From positions 248,001 to 312,000 of the forward strand of contig NZ_JAGGNW010000009.1 of NCBI RefSeq assembly GCF_018614875.1: 64,000 nt of DNA. Direction: 5' to 3'. The number at the start of each line of letters is the position of its first letter. Position 1 is the stretch's first letter. The notes beneath the pieces were generated by a model. The model made no database searches, was not told where the DNA came from, and saw only the letters and a list, made by a program, of their open reading frames with translations. The DNA is from Variovorax paradoxus. Lineage in GTDB: Bacteria; Pseudomonadota; Gammaproteobacteria; Burkholderiales; Burkholderiaceae_C. Both the position numbers and the translations under genes were made by a program. Below, piece after piece: positions 56,331-64,000 of this stretch.

Positions 56331-57656
56331 ATGTCCAGCTACCGCCATCATCCCGACCGGATCGCCGCGCTCGTGCAGGACGACCGGGTGCACCGCGACC
56401 TGTACCTGAGCGAGGAAGTCTTCGCGCTCGAGCAGGAGCATCTGTTCGCGAACACCTGGGTCTATCTCGGCCATGCGAGCCAGGTGCCGGAACCGGGTGA
56501 CTTCGTGGCGCAGGAGGTGGCGGGCCGACCGCTTTTGATGGTGCGGCAGCCCGACGGCGCGGTGCATGTGCTCTACAACCGCTGCGCCCACAAGGGCACG
56601 CAACTGGTGACAGACGAAAGCGGCAACACCGGCCGCTTCTTCCGCTGCCCGTACCACGCGTGGACCTACAAGCTGGACGGTGCGCCGCTCGGCGTGCCAC
56701 TGAAAGCCGGGTACGACGGAACGCAGCTCAAAGCATGCGAGTCGGGGCAGGGCATGGCGGCGGTGAAGAACGTGAAGGTCTACCGCGACTTCGTTTTCGT
56801 GCGCCTGTCCGACACCGGCCCGTCGTTCGAGGACTACTTCGGCGAGGTGCTCGGCGCCATCGACAACATGGTCGACCGCTCGCCAGAAGGCAAGCTCACC
56901 GTGGGCGGCGGCGTGCTGCGCAACATCGTCCACTGCAACTGGAAGATGTACCTGGAGAACATCAACGACACGGTGCACCCGATGTCGACGCACGAATCGG
57001 CCACCAACGCGGCCGAGGCGCTGTGGGAAGGTCATGAACCTTCTGACCCCAAGCCGATGGCGATGGAGCAGATCCTGCCCTTCGGCTCGGGCTACGAGTT
57101 CTTCGACAAGATGGGCGGGCGGGTGTTCGCCAACGGCCACAGCGTGCTGGGTGTGAACTTCAGCATCCATTCCAACTACGCGCAGCTGCCCGAGTACGAA
57201 GCCGCGATGCAGGCAGCGCATGGGGCGGAGCGCGCGGCGGACATCCTGCAGCGCTCGCCGCAGAACTCGGTCTTCTATCCGAGCCTGTCGGTGAAGGGCT
57301 CGCCGCAGGCCATCCGCGTGATCCGTCCGCTGGCTGCGAACCGCACGCTCGTCGAGGCCTGGAGCTTCCGCGCGGCCGGTGCGCCTGCGCTGCTCTTTGA
57401 GCGTGCGATGAGCTACAACCGGCTCGTGTTCTCGCCGATGTCGGTGGTGGCGCACGACGACGTGCACCTGTTCGAGAGCATCCAGCAGGGCCTGCGCGCC
57501 GGTGGCAACGAATGGGTGAGTCTGCACCGCAACTTCGATGCGGCCGAGCTCACGCAATCGACCATCACCACCAACGGCACGAACGAGTTGCTCATGCGCA
57601 ACCAGTTCCGCGCCTGGGTGAAGTCGATGGTTGCGGACATGGAGGCCCTCGCATGA
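56331..57656 (+). CDS. Rieske ring-hydroxylating dioxygenase alpha subunit, pair 2
   Basis: 441 residues. Rieske ligands C85, H87, C106, H109 and iron ligands D213, H216, H221 sit at exactly the residue numbers of the first alpha subunit, so the two are gap-free paralogues over that region. No reductase gene accompanies this pair, so the reductase at 45316 probably serves both. Substrate differs or is another pathway step. Confidence 0.92.
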   Translation: MSSYRHHPDRIAALVQDDRVHRDLYLSEEVFALEQEHLFANTWVYLGHASQVPEPGDFVAQEVAGRPLLMVRQPDGAVHVLYNRCAHKGTQLVTDESGNTGRFFRCPYHAWTYKLDGAPLGVPLKAGYDGTQLKACESGQGMAAVKNVKVYRDFVFVRLSDTGPSFEDYFGEVLGAIDNMVDRSPEGKLTVGGGVLRNIVHCNWKMYLENINDTVHPMSTHESATNAAEALWEGHEPSDPKPMAMEQILPFGSGYEFFDKMGGRVFANGHSVLGVNFSIHSNYAQLPEYEAAMQAAHGAERAADILQRSPQNSVFYPSLSVKGSPQAIRVIRPLAANRTLVEAWSFRAAGAPALLFERAMSYNRLVFSPMSVVAHDDVHLFESIQQGLRAGGNEWVSLHRNFDAAELTQSTITTNGTNELLMRNQFRAWVKSMVADMEALA

Positions 57657-58120
57657 ACAGCGATCCGCGCGATTTCGTCGCTCATGAGGCCGCCCTGCTC
57701 GACGAGCGGCGCTTCGACGACTGGCTGGCACTGTTCTCCGACGATGGCCACTACTGGGTACCTCTGCTCGGCGCCGCGCAGGCCGATCCGTTCTCGCACA
57801 ACTCGCTGGCGTACGAAGACCGGCTGCTGCTGCAACTGCGCGTCGATCGCCTGAAGAATCCGCGCGCGCATTCGCAGCATCCCGCGAGCCACAGCCAGCA
57901 TGTGCTGCAGCCTTCGCGGATCGAGGAGGAGACGAGCGAAGAGGTCCGCCTGCGTACGCCGTTCCTCTACATCGAAGCGCGCGGCGAAAGCCAGGTCCTT
58001 CTGACCGGCACTGCCCGCCACCACCTCGTGCGCACGCCCACGGGCTGGACCATCCGCGAAAAGCGCATCGACCTTCTCAACGTTGCGCGCGCGCTGCCGG
58101 CGATCCAGTTGTTCATCTGA
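57653..58120 (+). CDS. Ring-hydroxylating dioxygenase beta subunit, pair 2
   Basis: 155 residues; LLDERRFDDWLALFSDDGHYW start and PAIQLFI end mirror the first beta subunit. ATGA overlap with the alpha gene. Coupled subunit production fits the usual alpha3beta3 assembly. Confidence 0.92.
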   Translation: MNSDPRDFVAHEAALLDERRFDDWLALFSDDGHYWVPLLGAAQADPFSHNSLAYEDRLLLQLRVDRLKNPRAHSQHPASHSQHVLQPSRIEEETSEEVRLRTPFLYIEARGESQVLLTGTARHHLVRTPTGWTIREKRIDLLNVARALPAIQLFI

Positions 58121-58160
58121 GTTTCCCGTTCATTCCATCCATCCTCACCGGAGCTACGAC

Positions 58161-59324
58161 ATGAAGAGCCTGATGTTGACCTTGACGCGCGGTGCCCTCG
58201 CCGCGGCGCTGACCGCCTGTGGTTTTTCGAGCGCATTCGCGGCCGATCTCAAGGTCGGCCTGAGCGTGTCGCTGTCGGGGCCGAACTCCTCGCTGGGTGT
58301 GCCCTATGCCAAGGGCATGCAGGCCGCGCTGGCCTACAAGCCGGAGATCAACGGCCGCAAGGTGCAGCTCATCGTGCTGGACGACAGCTCCGACCCGACC
58401 ACGGCCGGACGCAATGCGCGCAAGCTGATCGAAGAGGACAAGGTCGACGTGCTCATGGGCACCTCGGGCGTGCCGGCCGCCATTGCGATGGCGCAGGTGG
58501 GCAAGGAAGCGAAGACGCCGATGATCGGCCTCACGCCCATCCTGCTCGACCCGAACGAGAACCCGTGGGTCATGACGGTGGCGCAACCCACGCAGCTGAT
58601 GATCGATGCGGTGGTCGAACGCATGAAGCGCAACAACGTCAAGACGGTCGGCTACATCGGCTTCACCGATGCCTGGGGCGATCTGGTCTACAACGCGTTG
58701 ATGAAGGCCGCGCCCGAGGCCGGCATCAAGGTGGTGAGCAACGAGCGCTATGCGCGCGCCGATGCTTCGGTGACCGGGCAGGTGCTGAAGATCGTGGCGC
58801 TGCGGCCCGACGCGGTGATGACCGGCGGCGCCGGCACGCCAGGCGCGCTGCCGTTCCTTGCGCTGCAGGAGCGCGGATTCAAAGGCGGCGTGTACGGCCA
58901 GCATGGCCTGATCAACCCCGACTTCGTGCGCGTGGTCGGTGGCTCGGGGCAGAGCGCGCTGATGCCCACCGGCCCGGTGATCGTGGCCGAGCAACTGCCG
59001 GACAACTATCCGACCAAGAAGATCGCGACCGATTTCCGCGCCGTGTTCCAGAAGATCAACAACACGCCCACCAGCGACGCCTTCTCGGCGTACTCCTTCG
59101 ACGGCTGGCTGGTGTTCGCCGATGCCGCTTCGCGTGCCATGAAGAAAGCGGAGCCGGGAACCGCCGAGTTCCGCGTCGCACTGCGCGATGCCATCTTCAG
59201 CACGAAGGAAGTGGTGGGCACACACGGCGTCTACAGCTTCAAGCCCGGCAGCCTCTACGGCGTGGACGAACGCGCCCGCGTGATCGTCAAGCTCGACAAC
59301 GGCCAATGGAAGCTCGCACCTTGA
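58161..59324 (+). CDS. Branched-chain-type ABC transporter substrate-binding protein 3
   Basis: 387 residues with a signal peptide ending AFA, mature start ADLKVGLSVSLSGP. Third paralogue; lies directly before the membrane components. A Cys in TACGFSSAFA could mimic a lipobox, but the AFA cleavage site looks better. Confidence 0.92.
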   Translation: MKSLMLTLTRGALAAALTACGFSSAFAADLKVGLSVSLSGPNSSLGVPYAKGMQAALAYKPEINGRKVQLIVLDDSSDPTTAGRNARKLIEEDKVDVLMGTSGVPAAIAMAQVGKEAKTPMIGLTPILLDPNENPWVMTVAQPTQLMIDAVVERMKRNNVKTVGYIGFTDAWGDLVYNALMKAAPEAGIKVVSNERYARADASVTGQVLKIVALRPDAVMTGGAGTPGALPFLALQERGFKGGVYGQHGLINPDFVRVVGGSGQSALMPTGPVIVAEQLPDNYPTKKIATDFRAVFQKINNTPTSDAFSAYSFDGWLVFADAASRAMKKAEPGTAEFRVALRDAIFSTKEVVGTHGVYSFKPGSLYGVDERARVIVKLDNGQWKLAP

Positions 59325-59364
59325 ACCGCTTCATGCCGACGATGTTTTTGCCAGGGGTTTTTCT

Positions 59365-60420
59365 ATGACATGGGACGTGGCGCTGATTCTCGTCACCGAT
59401 GGCCTGGCCAACGGTGCCGTCTATCTGCTGGCCGGACTCGGGCTGGTATTGATCTTTTCCGTCACGCGGGTGGTGTTTGTGCCGTTCGGCGACATCGCGG
59501 CCTTCGCGGCGCTGTCGCTCGCGGCTTTCGAAACCGGCCGCGTGCCGGCGTCCATCGGCATGGTCGCCGTGCTCGCCGCGCTGGCGCTGGCGACGGAAAT
59601 CGGCAGTCTGCTGCGGCGCGGGGAAGGCGCACGCATTCCGAAGGCGGTGCTGATGTGGGGCGTGCTGCCCGCGATTCCGTGCGTGCTCGCGTGGCTTGCG
59701 GCGCGGCCAGGAGTGCCGGTCGCGGTCCATATCGCGGTGGCCGTGCTGCTGGTGGTGCCCATCGCGCCGCTGCTGGCGCGGGTGGTGTTCCAGCCGATTG
59801 CCGATGCGTCGGTGCTGGTGCTGTTGATCGTTTCCCTGGCGCTGCACTTTTTGCTGTCGGGTCTGGGCCTGCTGTTCTTCGGCCCCGAAGGTTCGCGGAC
59901 CACGCCGCTCACCAGCGCCGTGTTCACGCTGGGCGACGGCTTCACGGTCAGCGGCCAGGTGGTGCTGATGGTGGGCGCGGCCATCGTGCTGAGCGGCCTG
60001 TTCTTCCTGGTGTTCGAGCGCACGGTGGCGGGCAAGGCGCTGCGCGCCACGGCGGTCAACCGGGTGGGCGCGCGGCTGGTCGGCATCCGGCCGGTGCGCA
60101 CCGCGCTGCTGGCTTACGGCTGCGCCTCGCTGCTCGCGGGATTGATCGGCGTGCTGATCGCACCGGTGACGACCATGTACTACGACTCGGGTTTCATCAT
60201 CGGCCTGAAGGCCTTCGTGGCCGCGATCATCGGCGGGCTCGTGAGCTATCCGATGACGGCCGTGGGCGCGCTCGCAGTCGGCGTGGTGGAAAGCTTCGCC
60301 TCGTTCTGGAGTGGAGCGCTGAAGGACGTGATCGTGTTCAGCCTGCTCATACCGGTGCTCATGCTGCGGTCGTTCATGGCGGCCCATGCCGAAGAGGAAG
60401 AAGACGAGGTGGACCAATGA
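59365..60420 (+). CDS. Branched-chain-type ABC transporter permease (LivH-like)
   Basis: 351 residues, longer than the usual ~290, with an additional segment around residues 60-130 (LRRGEGARIPKAVLMW). Conserved AVYLLAGLGLVLIFSVTRVV at the start, FERTVAGKALRATAVN, and IIGGLVSYPMTAVGALAVG. ATGA overlap with the next gene. Confidence 0.92.
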   Translation: MTWDVALILVTDGLANGAVYLLAGLGLVLIFSVTRVVFVPFGDIAAFAALSLAAFETGRVPASIGMVAVLAALALATEIGSLLRRGEGARIPKAVLMWGVLPAIPCVLAWLAARPGVPVAVHIAVAVLLVVPIAPLLARVVFQPIADASVLVLLIVSLALHFLLSGLGLLFFGPEGSRTTPLTSAVFTLGDGFTVSGQVVLMVGAAIVLSGLFFLVFERTVAGKALRATAVNRVGARLVGIRPVRTALLAYGCASLLAGLIGVLIAPVTTMYYDSGFIIGLKAFVAAIIGGLVSYPMTAVGALAVGVVESFASFWSGALKDVIVFSLLIPVLMLRSFMAAHAEEEEDEVDQ

Positions 60421-62204
60421 ACGCGAACCGCAAGCGCATGGCGTGGATCGCCGTGGTGGTCGCCGTGCTGGCCCTGGTGCCGGCGGTGGCGGGCAGCTTC
60501 ACGGTCTCGCTGCTCAACGACATCGGCATCGGTGCGCTGGTGGCGCTCGGGCTGGTGCTGCTCACTGGCGTGGGCGGTGCGACTTCGTTCGGACAGGCGG
60601 CCTTCGTGGGCATCGCGGCCTATGCGACGGCCTGGCTCACGACCGCGCAGGGCATGTCGCCGTGGATCGGGCTGCTGTTCGCGCTGCTGCTCACCGGCCT
60701 GTCGGCGCTCGCCATCGGCATGCTCACGCTGCGGCTCGGCGGGCACTTTCTGCCGCTCAGCACCATCGCATGGGGGTTGTCGATCGCGATGCTGTTCGGC
60801 AACGTTGATGCGCTCGGGCGGCACACGGGGCTGTCGAACATTCCGGCGCTGCAGGTCGCGGGCTGGTCGCTGGCCGATCCACGCTCGATGTATTACCTGA
60901 TCTGGGCGATCGTCGGGCTGGCCTGTCTGTTCAGCCACAACCTGCTGCAGTCGCGGCCGGGGCGCGCGATTCGCGGGCTGCGCGGCGGCGCCACGCTGCT
61001 CGCGAGTGTGGGGGCGGATGCGTACCGCGTGCGGCTTTCGCTGTTCGTCACGGCCGCCCTCTTCGCGGGGCTGGCGGGCTGGCTCTATGCGCACATGAAC
61101 CGCTTCGTGAGCCCGTCGCCTTTCGACGTGCGCGCCAGCATCGAGTACCTGCTGATGGCGGTGGCCGGCGGGCTCGGGCAGCTGGCGGGCGCGCTGGTGG
61201 GCGCCGCGCTGGTGCTGGTGCTGAAGAACGGCCTGCAGGATGTGCTGCCGATGCTCACGCAGCGTGCGGGACAGCTGGAAGCCGTGGCTTTCGCGACGCT
61301 CTTCATCCTGCTGCTGCACTTTGCGCGCGGCGGGGTGATGGGCTTGCTGCGGCGCTGGACGCGGCGGCGTGGCGGCACGCAAGGTGCGTCGTGCAACGAG
61401 GCGCCACCGGTCGAGCCGCTGCCGCATCGCACGCTGCCGGAGCGCGGCTCGCAGGTGCTGTCGGTGAACGGCGCGGTCAAGCGCTTCGGCGGGCTGGTGG
61501 CGGTGAACGACGTGAGCTTCGATGTGAAGGCCGGCGAGATCGTCGGCCTGATCGGGCCGAACGGCGCGGGCAAGTCGACCATGTTCAACCTGCTGACCTG
61601 CACGCTGCCGATGACGTCGGGCCAGGTGCGCTTCCTGGACCACGACATCGCAGGCATGCCGCAGCGGCAGGTGGCGCGGCTGGGTCTCGCGCGCACCTTC
61701 CAGCATGTGAAGCTGCGGCCGCACATGAGCCTGCTCGACAACGTGGCGCTGGGCGCTCATTCGCGCACGCGCTCGGGCATCCTGAAGGCCGGCTTGCGGC
61801 TCGATCGCACGGAAGAGAACCAGATCCTGCAGGAAGCGCAGCGCCAGCTCGACCGCATCGGCCTGGGCGACCGCGTGCACGAGCTCGCGGGCAGCCTGCC
61901 ACTGGGCACGCAGCGCATCCTGGAAATCGCGCGTGCGCTGGCCGCCGATCCGGTGCTGCTGGTGCTCGACGAGCCGGCGGCCGGCCTGCGCCGCAAGGAA
62001 AAGATGGCGCTCGGCGACCTGCTGCGCAAGCTGCGCGAGGAGGGTGTGACCATCCTGATCGTCGAACACGACATGGACTTCGTGATGAAACTGGTAGACC
62101 GGCTGGTGGTGATGAACTTCGGCTCCAAGCTCGTGGAGGGCGTGCCGTCGGCGGTGCGCGCCGACGAGCGCGTGCAGGCGGCTTACCTGGGGAGCGTGGT
62201 ATGA
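60417..62204 (+). CDS. LivM-LivG fusion: permease plus ATP-binding protein
   Basis: 595 residues. The first ~325 form a LivM-type permease ([38 protein letters not shown]); after a linker, a LivG-type ATPase begins near 347: Walker [10 protein letters not shown], signature variant LPLGTQR, Walker [10 protein letters not shown]. Such fusions occur in Burkholderiales transporters. Its stop overlaps the start of a repeat-derived mini-ORF. Confidence 0.92.
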   Translation: MNANRKRMAWIAVVVAVLALVPAVAGSFTVSLLNDIGIGALVALGLVLLTGVGGATSFGQAAFVGIAAYATAWLTTAQGMSPWIGLLFALLLTGLSALAIGMLTLRLGGHFLPLSTIAWGLSIAMLFGNVDALGRHTGLSNIPALQVAGWSLADPRSMYYLIWAIVGLACLFSHNLLQSRPGRAIRGLRGGATLLASVGADAYRVRLSLFVTAALFAGLAGWLYAHMNRFVSPSPFDVRASIEYLLMAVAGGLGQLAGALVGAALVLVLKNGLQDVLPMLTQRAGQLEAVAFATLFILLLHFARGGVMGLLRRWTRRRGGTQGASCNEAPPVEPLPHRTLPERGSQVLSVNGAVKRFGGLVAVNDVSFDVKAGEIVGLIGPNGAGKSTMFNLLTCTLPMTSGQVRFLDHDIAGMPQRQVARLGLARTFQHVKLRPHMSLLDNVALGAHSRTRSGILKAGLRLDRTEENQILQEAQRQLDRIGLGDRVHELAGSLPLGTQRILEIARALAADPVLLVLDEPAAGLRRKEKMALGDLLRKLREEGVTILIVEHDMDFVMKLVDRLVVMNFGSKLVEGVPSAVRADERVQAAYLGSVV

Positions 62205-62290
62205 GCGCCGCACGGCCGCCCGAAGGCGCGGGCCCCCTTCAGGGGGTGCGCGAAGTACACGAAGTGACAAGCCTGGGGGTGACGAAATGA
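62201..62290 (+). repeat. Comamonadaceae GC-rich repeat encoding a 29-residue linking ORF
   Basis: Contains the hairpin CCCCCT / AGGGGG (62233-62246). ATG 62201 overlaps the LivM-LivG stop, and TGA 62288-62290 overlaps the livF-type start at 62287. The peptide has [12 protein letters not shown], sharing PPEGA with the element at 50925. Confidence 0.6.
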
Positions 62291-63018
62291 CCGCGATGCT
62301 GGAGATTGGGGACCTGCATGTTTCATATGGGCAGGTGGAAGCGGTGCGCGGCGTGTCGCTCGACCTGCAGCCGGGGCAAATCATCTCGGTGATCGGACCG
62401 AACGGCGCGGGCAAGACGACGCTGCTGGCGGCGGCCATGGGGTTGCTGCCCTGCAAAGGCACGCTGCGCTTCGAGGGCGAAGACCTGCAGGGCCTCGACG
62501 TGGAGGCGCGCGTGGAGCGCGGTCTGTGCCTGGTGCCCGAGAAGCGCGAACTCTTCGGTGAGCTCGCCGTGCTCGACAACCTGCAGCTCGGCGCATACGC
62601 CAAGCGGCTGCGCGGCGATGCGATGAAGAAGCGGCTGCAGTCGGTGTACGACCGCTTTCCGCGGCTTGCCGAGCGCCGTTCGCAGCGCGCCGACACGCTC
62701 TCGGGCGGTGAGCGGCAGATGCTGGCGGTGGGACGCGCGCTGATGTCGGAACCCCGCCTGCTGATGCTCGACGAGCCCAGCCTGGGGCTCGCGCCGCTGA
62801 TCGTTCGAGACATCCTGACCATCGTGCGAAAGCTGCGCGAAGACGGCGTGTCGATCCTGCTGGTGGAGCAGAATGCACGCGCCGCGCTCGAATGCTCCGA
62901 CCAGGGATACGTGTTGGAGACGGGCGAGATCGCGCTCTCTGGTGCCTCGACCGAACTGGCGAGCGACCCGCGCGTGCAGGCCACCTACCTCGGCGGAGGC
63001 ACGCACGATGACGAGTGA
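62287..63018 (+). CDS. Branched-chain-type ABC transporter ATP-binding protein (LivF-like)
   Basis: 243 residues: Walker [10 protein letters not shown], signature LSGGERQM, Walker [12 protein letters not shown] and H-loop region [11 protein letters not shown]. Completes the transporter with the LivH-like and fused LivMG-like proteins. Overlaps the next gene by 11 bases. Confidence 0.94.
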   Translation: MTAMLEIGDLHVSYGQVEAVRGVSLDLQPGQIISVIGPNGAGKTTLLAAAMGLLPCKGTLRFEGEDLQGLDVEARVERGLCLVPEKRELFGELAVLDNLQLGAYAKRLRGDAMKKRLQSVYDRFPRLAERRSQRADTLSGGERQMLAVGRALMSEPRLLMLDEPSLGLAPLIVRDILTIVRKLREDGVSILLVEQNARAALECSDQGYVLETGEIALSGASTELASDPRVQATYLGGGTHDDE

Positions 63019-64000
63019 AGCGCGCGCGTTGCCCCAACGCACGCTGCCCGCGATGCTGCAGCGGCAGTCGGAATGGTTCGCCGGACGTCCGCTCGTTCGG
63101 ATGGCGGGGCGGCAATGGACGCATGGCGACGCAGCGAGGGCGGCTGCGGTGCGTGCCGGCGCGCTGGCGCAGGCCGACGTGGCGCGCGGCGACCGCATCG
63201 CCGTGATGTGCGGCAACCGCATCGAGTTTCTCGAAACCTTTCTCGGCGCGGGCTGGCTCGGCGCGTCGGTGGTGCCGGTCAACACAGCGTCGATGGGGCC
63301 GCAGATCGAATACTTCCTCGCCAACAGCGAGGCGAAGCTGCTGGTGATCGAGGCGGGTTTTCTCGAACGGCTGAAGACGGCCGATGTGGGGCGCACGGCG
63401 CTGCGCGAGGTGTGGGTGATCGGCGAGACGGACGCTTCATGGGCGCCGCCTGCGGGCGTTCGCGTCTCGAGCTATCCCGAAGGCGGGGCATCCGTTGCAC
63501 CGGCCGCCGTGCAGCCCGGCGACCCGCTCGCCATCCTCTACACCTCTGGCACCACAGGCCCGGCCAAGGGTGTGGTCTGCCCGCATGCGCAGTATTTCTG
63601 GTGGGGCGTGAACAGCGCCGAGGTACTCGGCGTCGGCCGCGACGACGTGCTGTGCACCACGCTGCCGCTGTTCCACATCAATGCGCTCAACACCTTCGCG
63701 CAGGCTGCGCTGACCGGGGCGGAGGTGGTGTTCGAATCGCGCTTTTCCGCTTCGGGCTTCTGGCCGTCGATGCGCGCCAACGGGGCGACCGTGGTCTACC
63801 TGCTGGGCGCGATGGTGCCCATCCTGCTCGCCCAGCCCGAGGGCGAAGGCGAGCGCGATCACCGCGTTCGCATCGGGCTCGGGCCGGGAGTGCCCTCGGC
63901 GGCCGGGCAGGCCTTCAAGAAGCGCACCGGTGTGCCGCTGCTCGAAGGCTATGGATCGACCGAGACCAACTTCGCGATCGCCACCGCACCGGATTCGCCG
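63008..64000 (+). CDS. Second AMP-forming acyl-CoA ligase, partial
   Basis: Starts at ATG 63008 ([17 protein letters not shown]) and runs off the right edge after 331 residues. ATP-binding motif [16 protein letters not shown] near residue 180, PLFHINALN, and [12 protein letters not shown] (adenylate-binding). Distinct from the ligase at 48134 (TTGPAKG against TTGRPKG). Might activate a different acid, such as the imported substrate or anthranilate. Confidence 0.9.
   Translation, partial: MTSEARALPQRTLPAMLQRQSEWFAGRPLVRMAGRQWTHGDAARAAAVRAGALAQADVARGDRIAVMCGNRIEFLETFLGAGWLGASVVPVNTASMGPQIEYFLANSEAKLLVIEAGFLERLKTADVGRTALREVWVIGETDASWAPPAGVRVSSYPEGGASVAPAAVQPGDPLAILYTSGTTGPAKGVVCPHAQYFWWGVNSAEVLGVGRDDVLCTTLPLFHINALNTFAQAALTGAEVVFESRFSASGFWPSMRANGATVVYLLGAMVPILLAQPEGEGERDHRVRIGLGPGVPSAAGQAFKKRTGVPLLEGYGSTETNFAIATAPDSP

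Noticed and set aside
59370..62204. 944-residue open frame reaching back over the LivH-like gene
   Set aside because: The part before 60417 is a shadow frame of the permease gene; the real LivM-type N-terminus starts at ATG 60417. The LivM-LivG fusion itself is real, since no stop or start separates the two domains.

Overview
The window is about 64 kb of high-GC chromosome from a betaproteobacterium, most likely Variovorax or a close relative in the Comamonadaceae. I base this on gene order typical of Burkholderiales (argF-argD-DUF3579-rpsT-murJ; purM/hda-pcnB-folK; rpsP-rimM-trmD-rplS), on the protein sequences, and on Comamonadaceae-type GC-rich intergenic repeats. Genes are packed tightly, with many ATGA start/stop overlaps. 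I see no tRNA, rRNA, CRISPR array, prophage or transposase. No gene-free stretch exceeds about 240 bases.

Left part (1-11.4 kb): the end of a SMI1/KNR4-ankyrin gene; a kynBUA operon turning tryptophan into anthranilate; a YkgJ-type cysteine-cluster protein; an OmpR-type two-component system; an S9-family peptidase whose lipoprotein signal peptide is cut by an in-frame TGA; the arginine genes argF-argD; a DUF3579 protein; and rpsT.

Middle part (11.4-41 kb): murJ; a SirB1-type protein; a VOC protein; an ECF42-type module (two DGPF/YciI proteins plus a large sigma factor) with an apparent ECF42 promoter; a cysteine hydrolase/DJ-1/GlxA-type regulator operon; purM and an AI-2E transporter gene; hda-pcnB-folK; a Pit phosphate transporter with its DUF47 partner; the rpsP-rimM-trmD-rplS translation operon; a Nudix gene, cobD/cbiB-like gene and hisC; rsgA, a pterin dehydratase, an M48 protease and orn; a large DEAD-box helicase; and a small dehydrogenase/hydrolase operon ending in a 15-codon stub of a quinone oxidoreductase.

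Right part (41-64 kb, running off the window): one long + strand catabolic cluster behind a divergent MarR gene. It encodes an indolepyruvate-oxidoreductase-like pair, a flavin/2Fe-2S reductase, two paralogous Rieske dioxygenase alpha/beta pairs, two acyl-CoA ligases, a thiolase-like protein without the nucleophilic Cys, a DUF35-SDR fusion, a cyclase-family hydrolase, an SDR, three paralogous periplasmic binding proteins and a branched-chain-type ABC transporter. The gene content resembles, from memory, the auxin-degradation (iad) locus of Variovorax. My inferred route is indole-3-acetate to dioxindole-3-acetate (Rieske enzyme), CoA ligation, Ltp2/DUF35-like retro-aldol cleavage to isatin plus acetyl-CoA, hydrolysis to isatinate, and oxidation to anthraniloyl-CoA. 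This route is a hypothesis from family knowledge and has not been tested. Twice in this cluster a repeat-derived mini-ORF sits exactly between two genes, overlapping the upstream stop and the downstream start.
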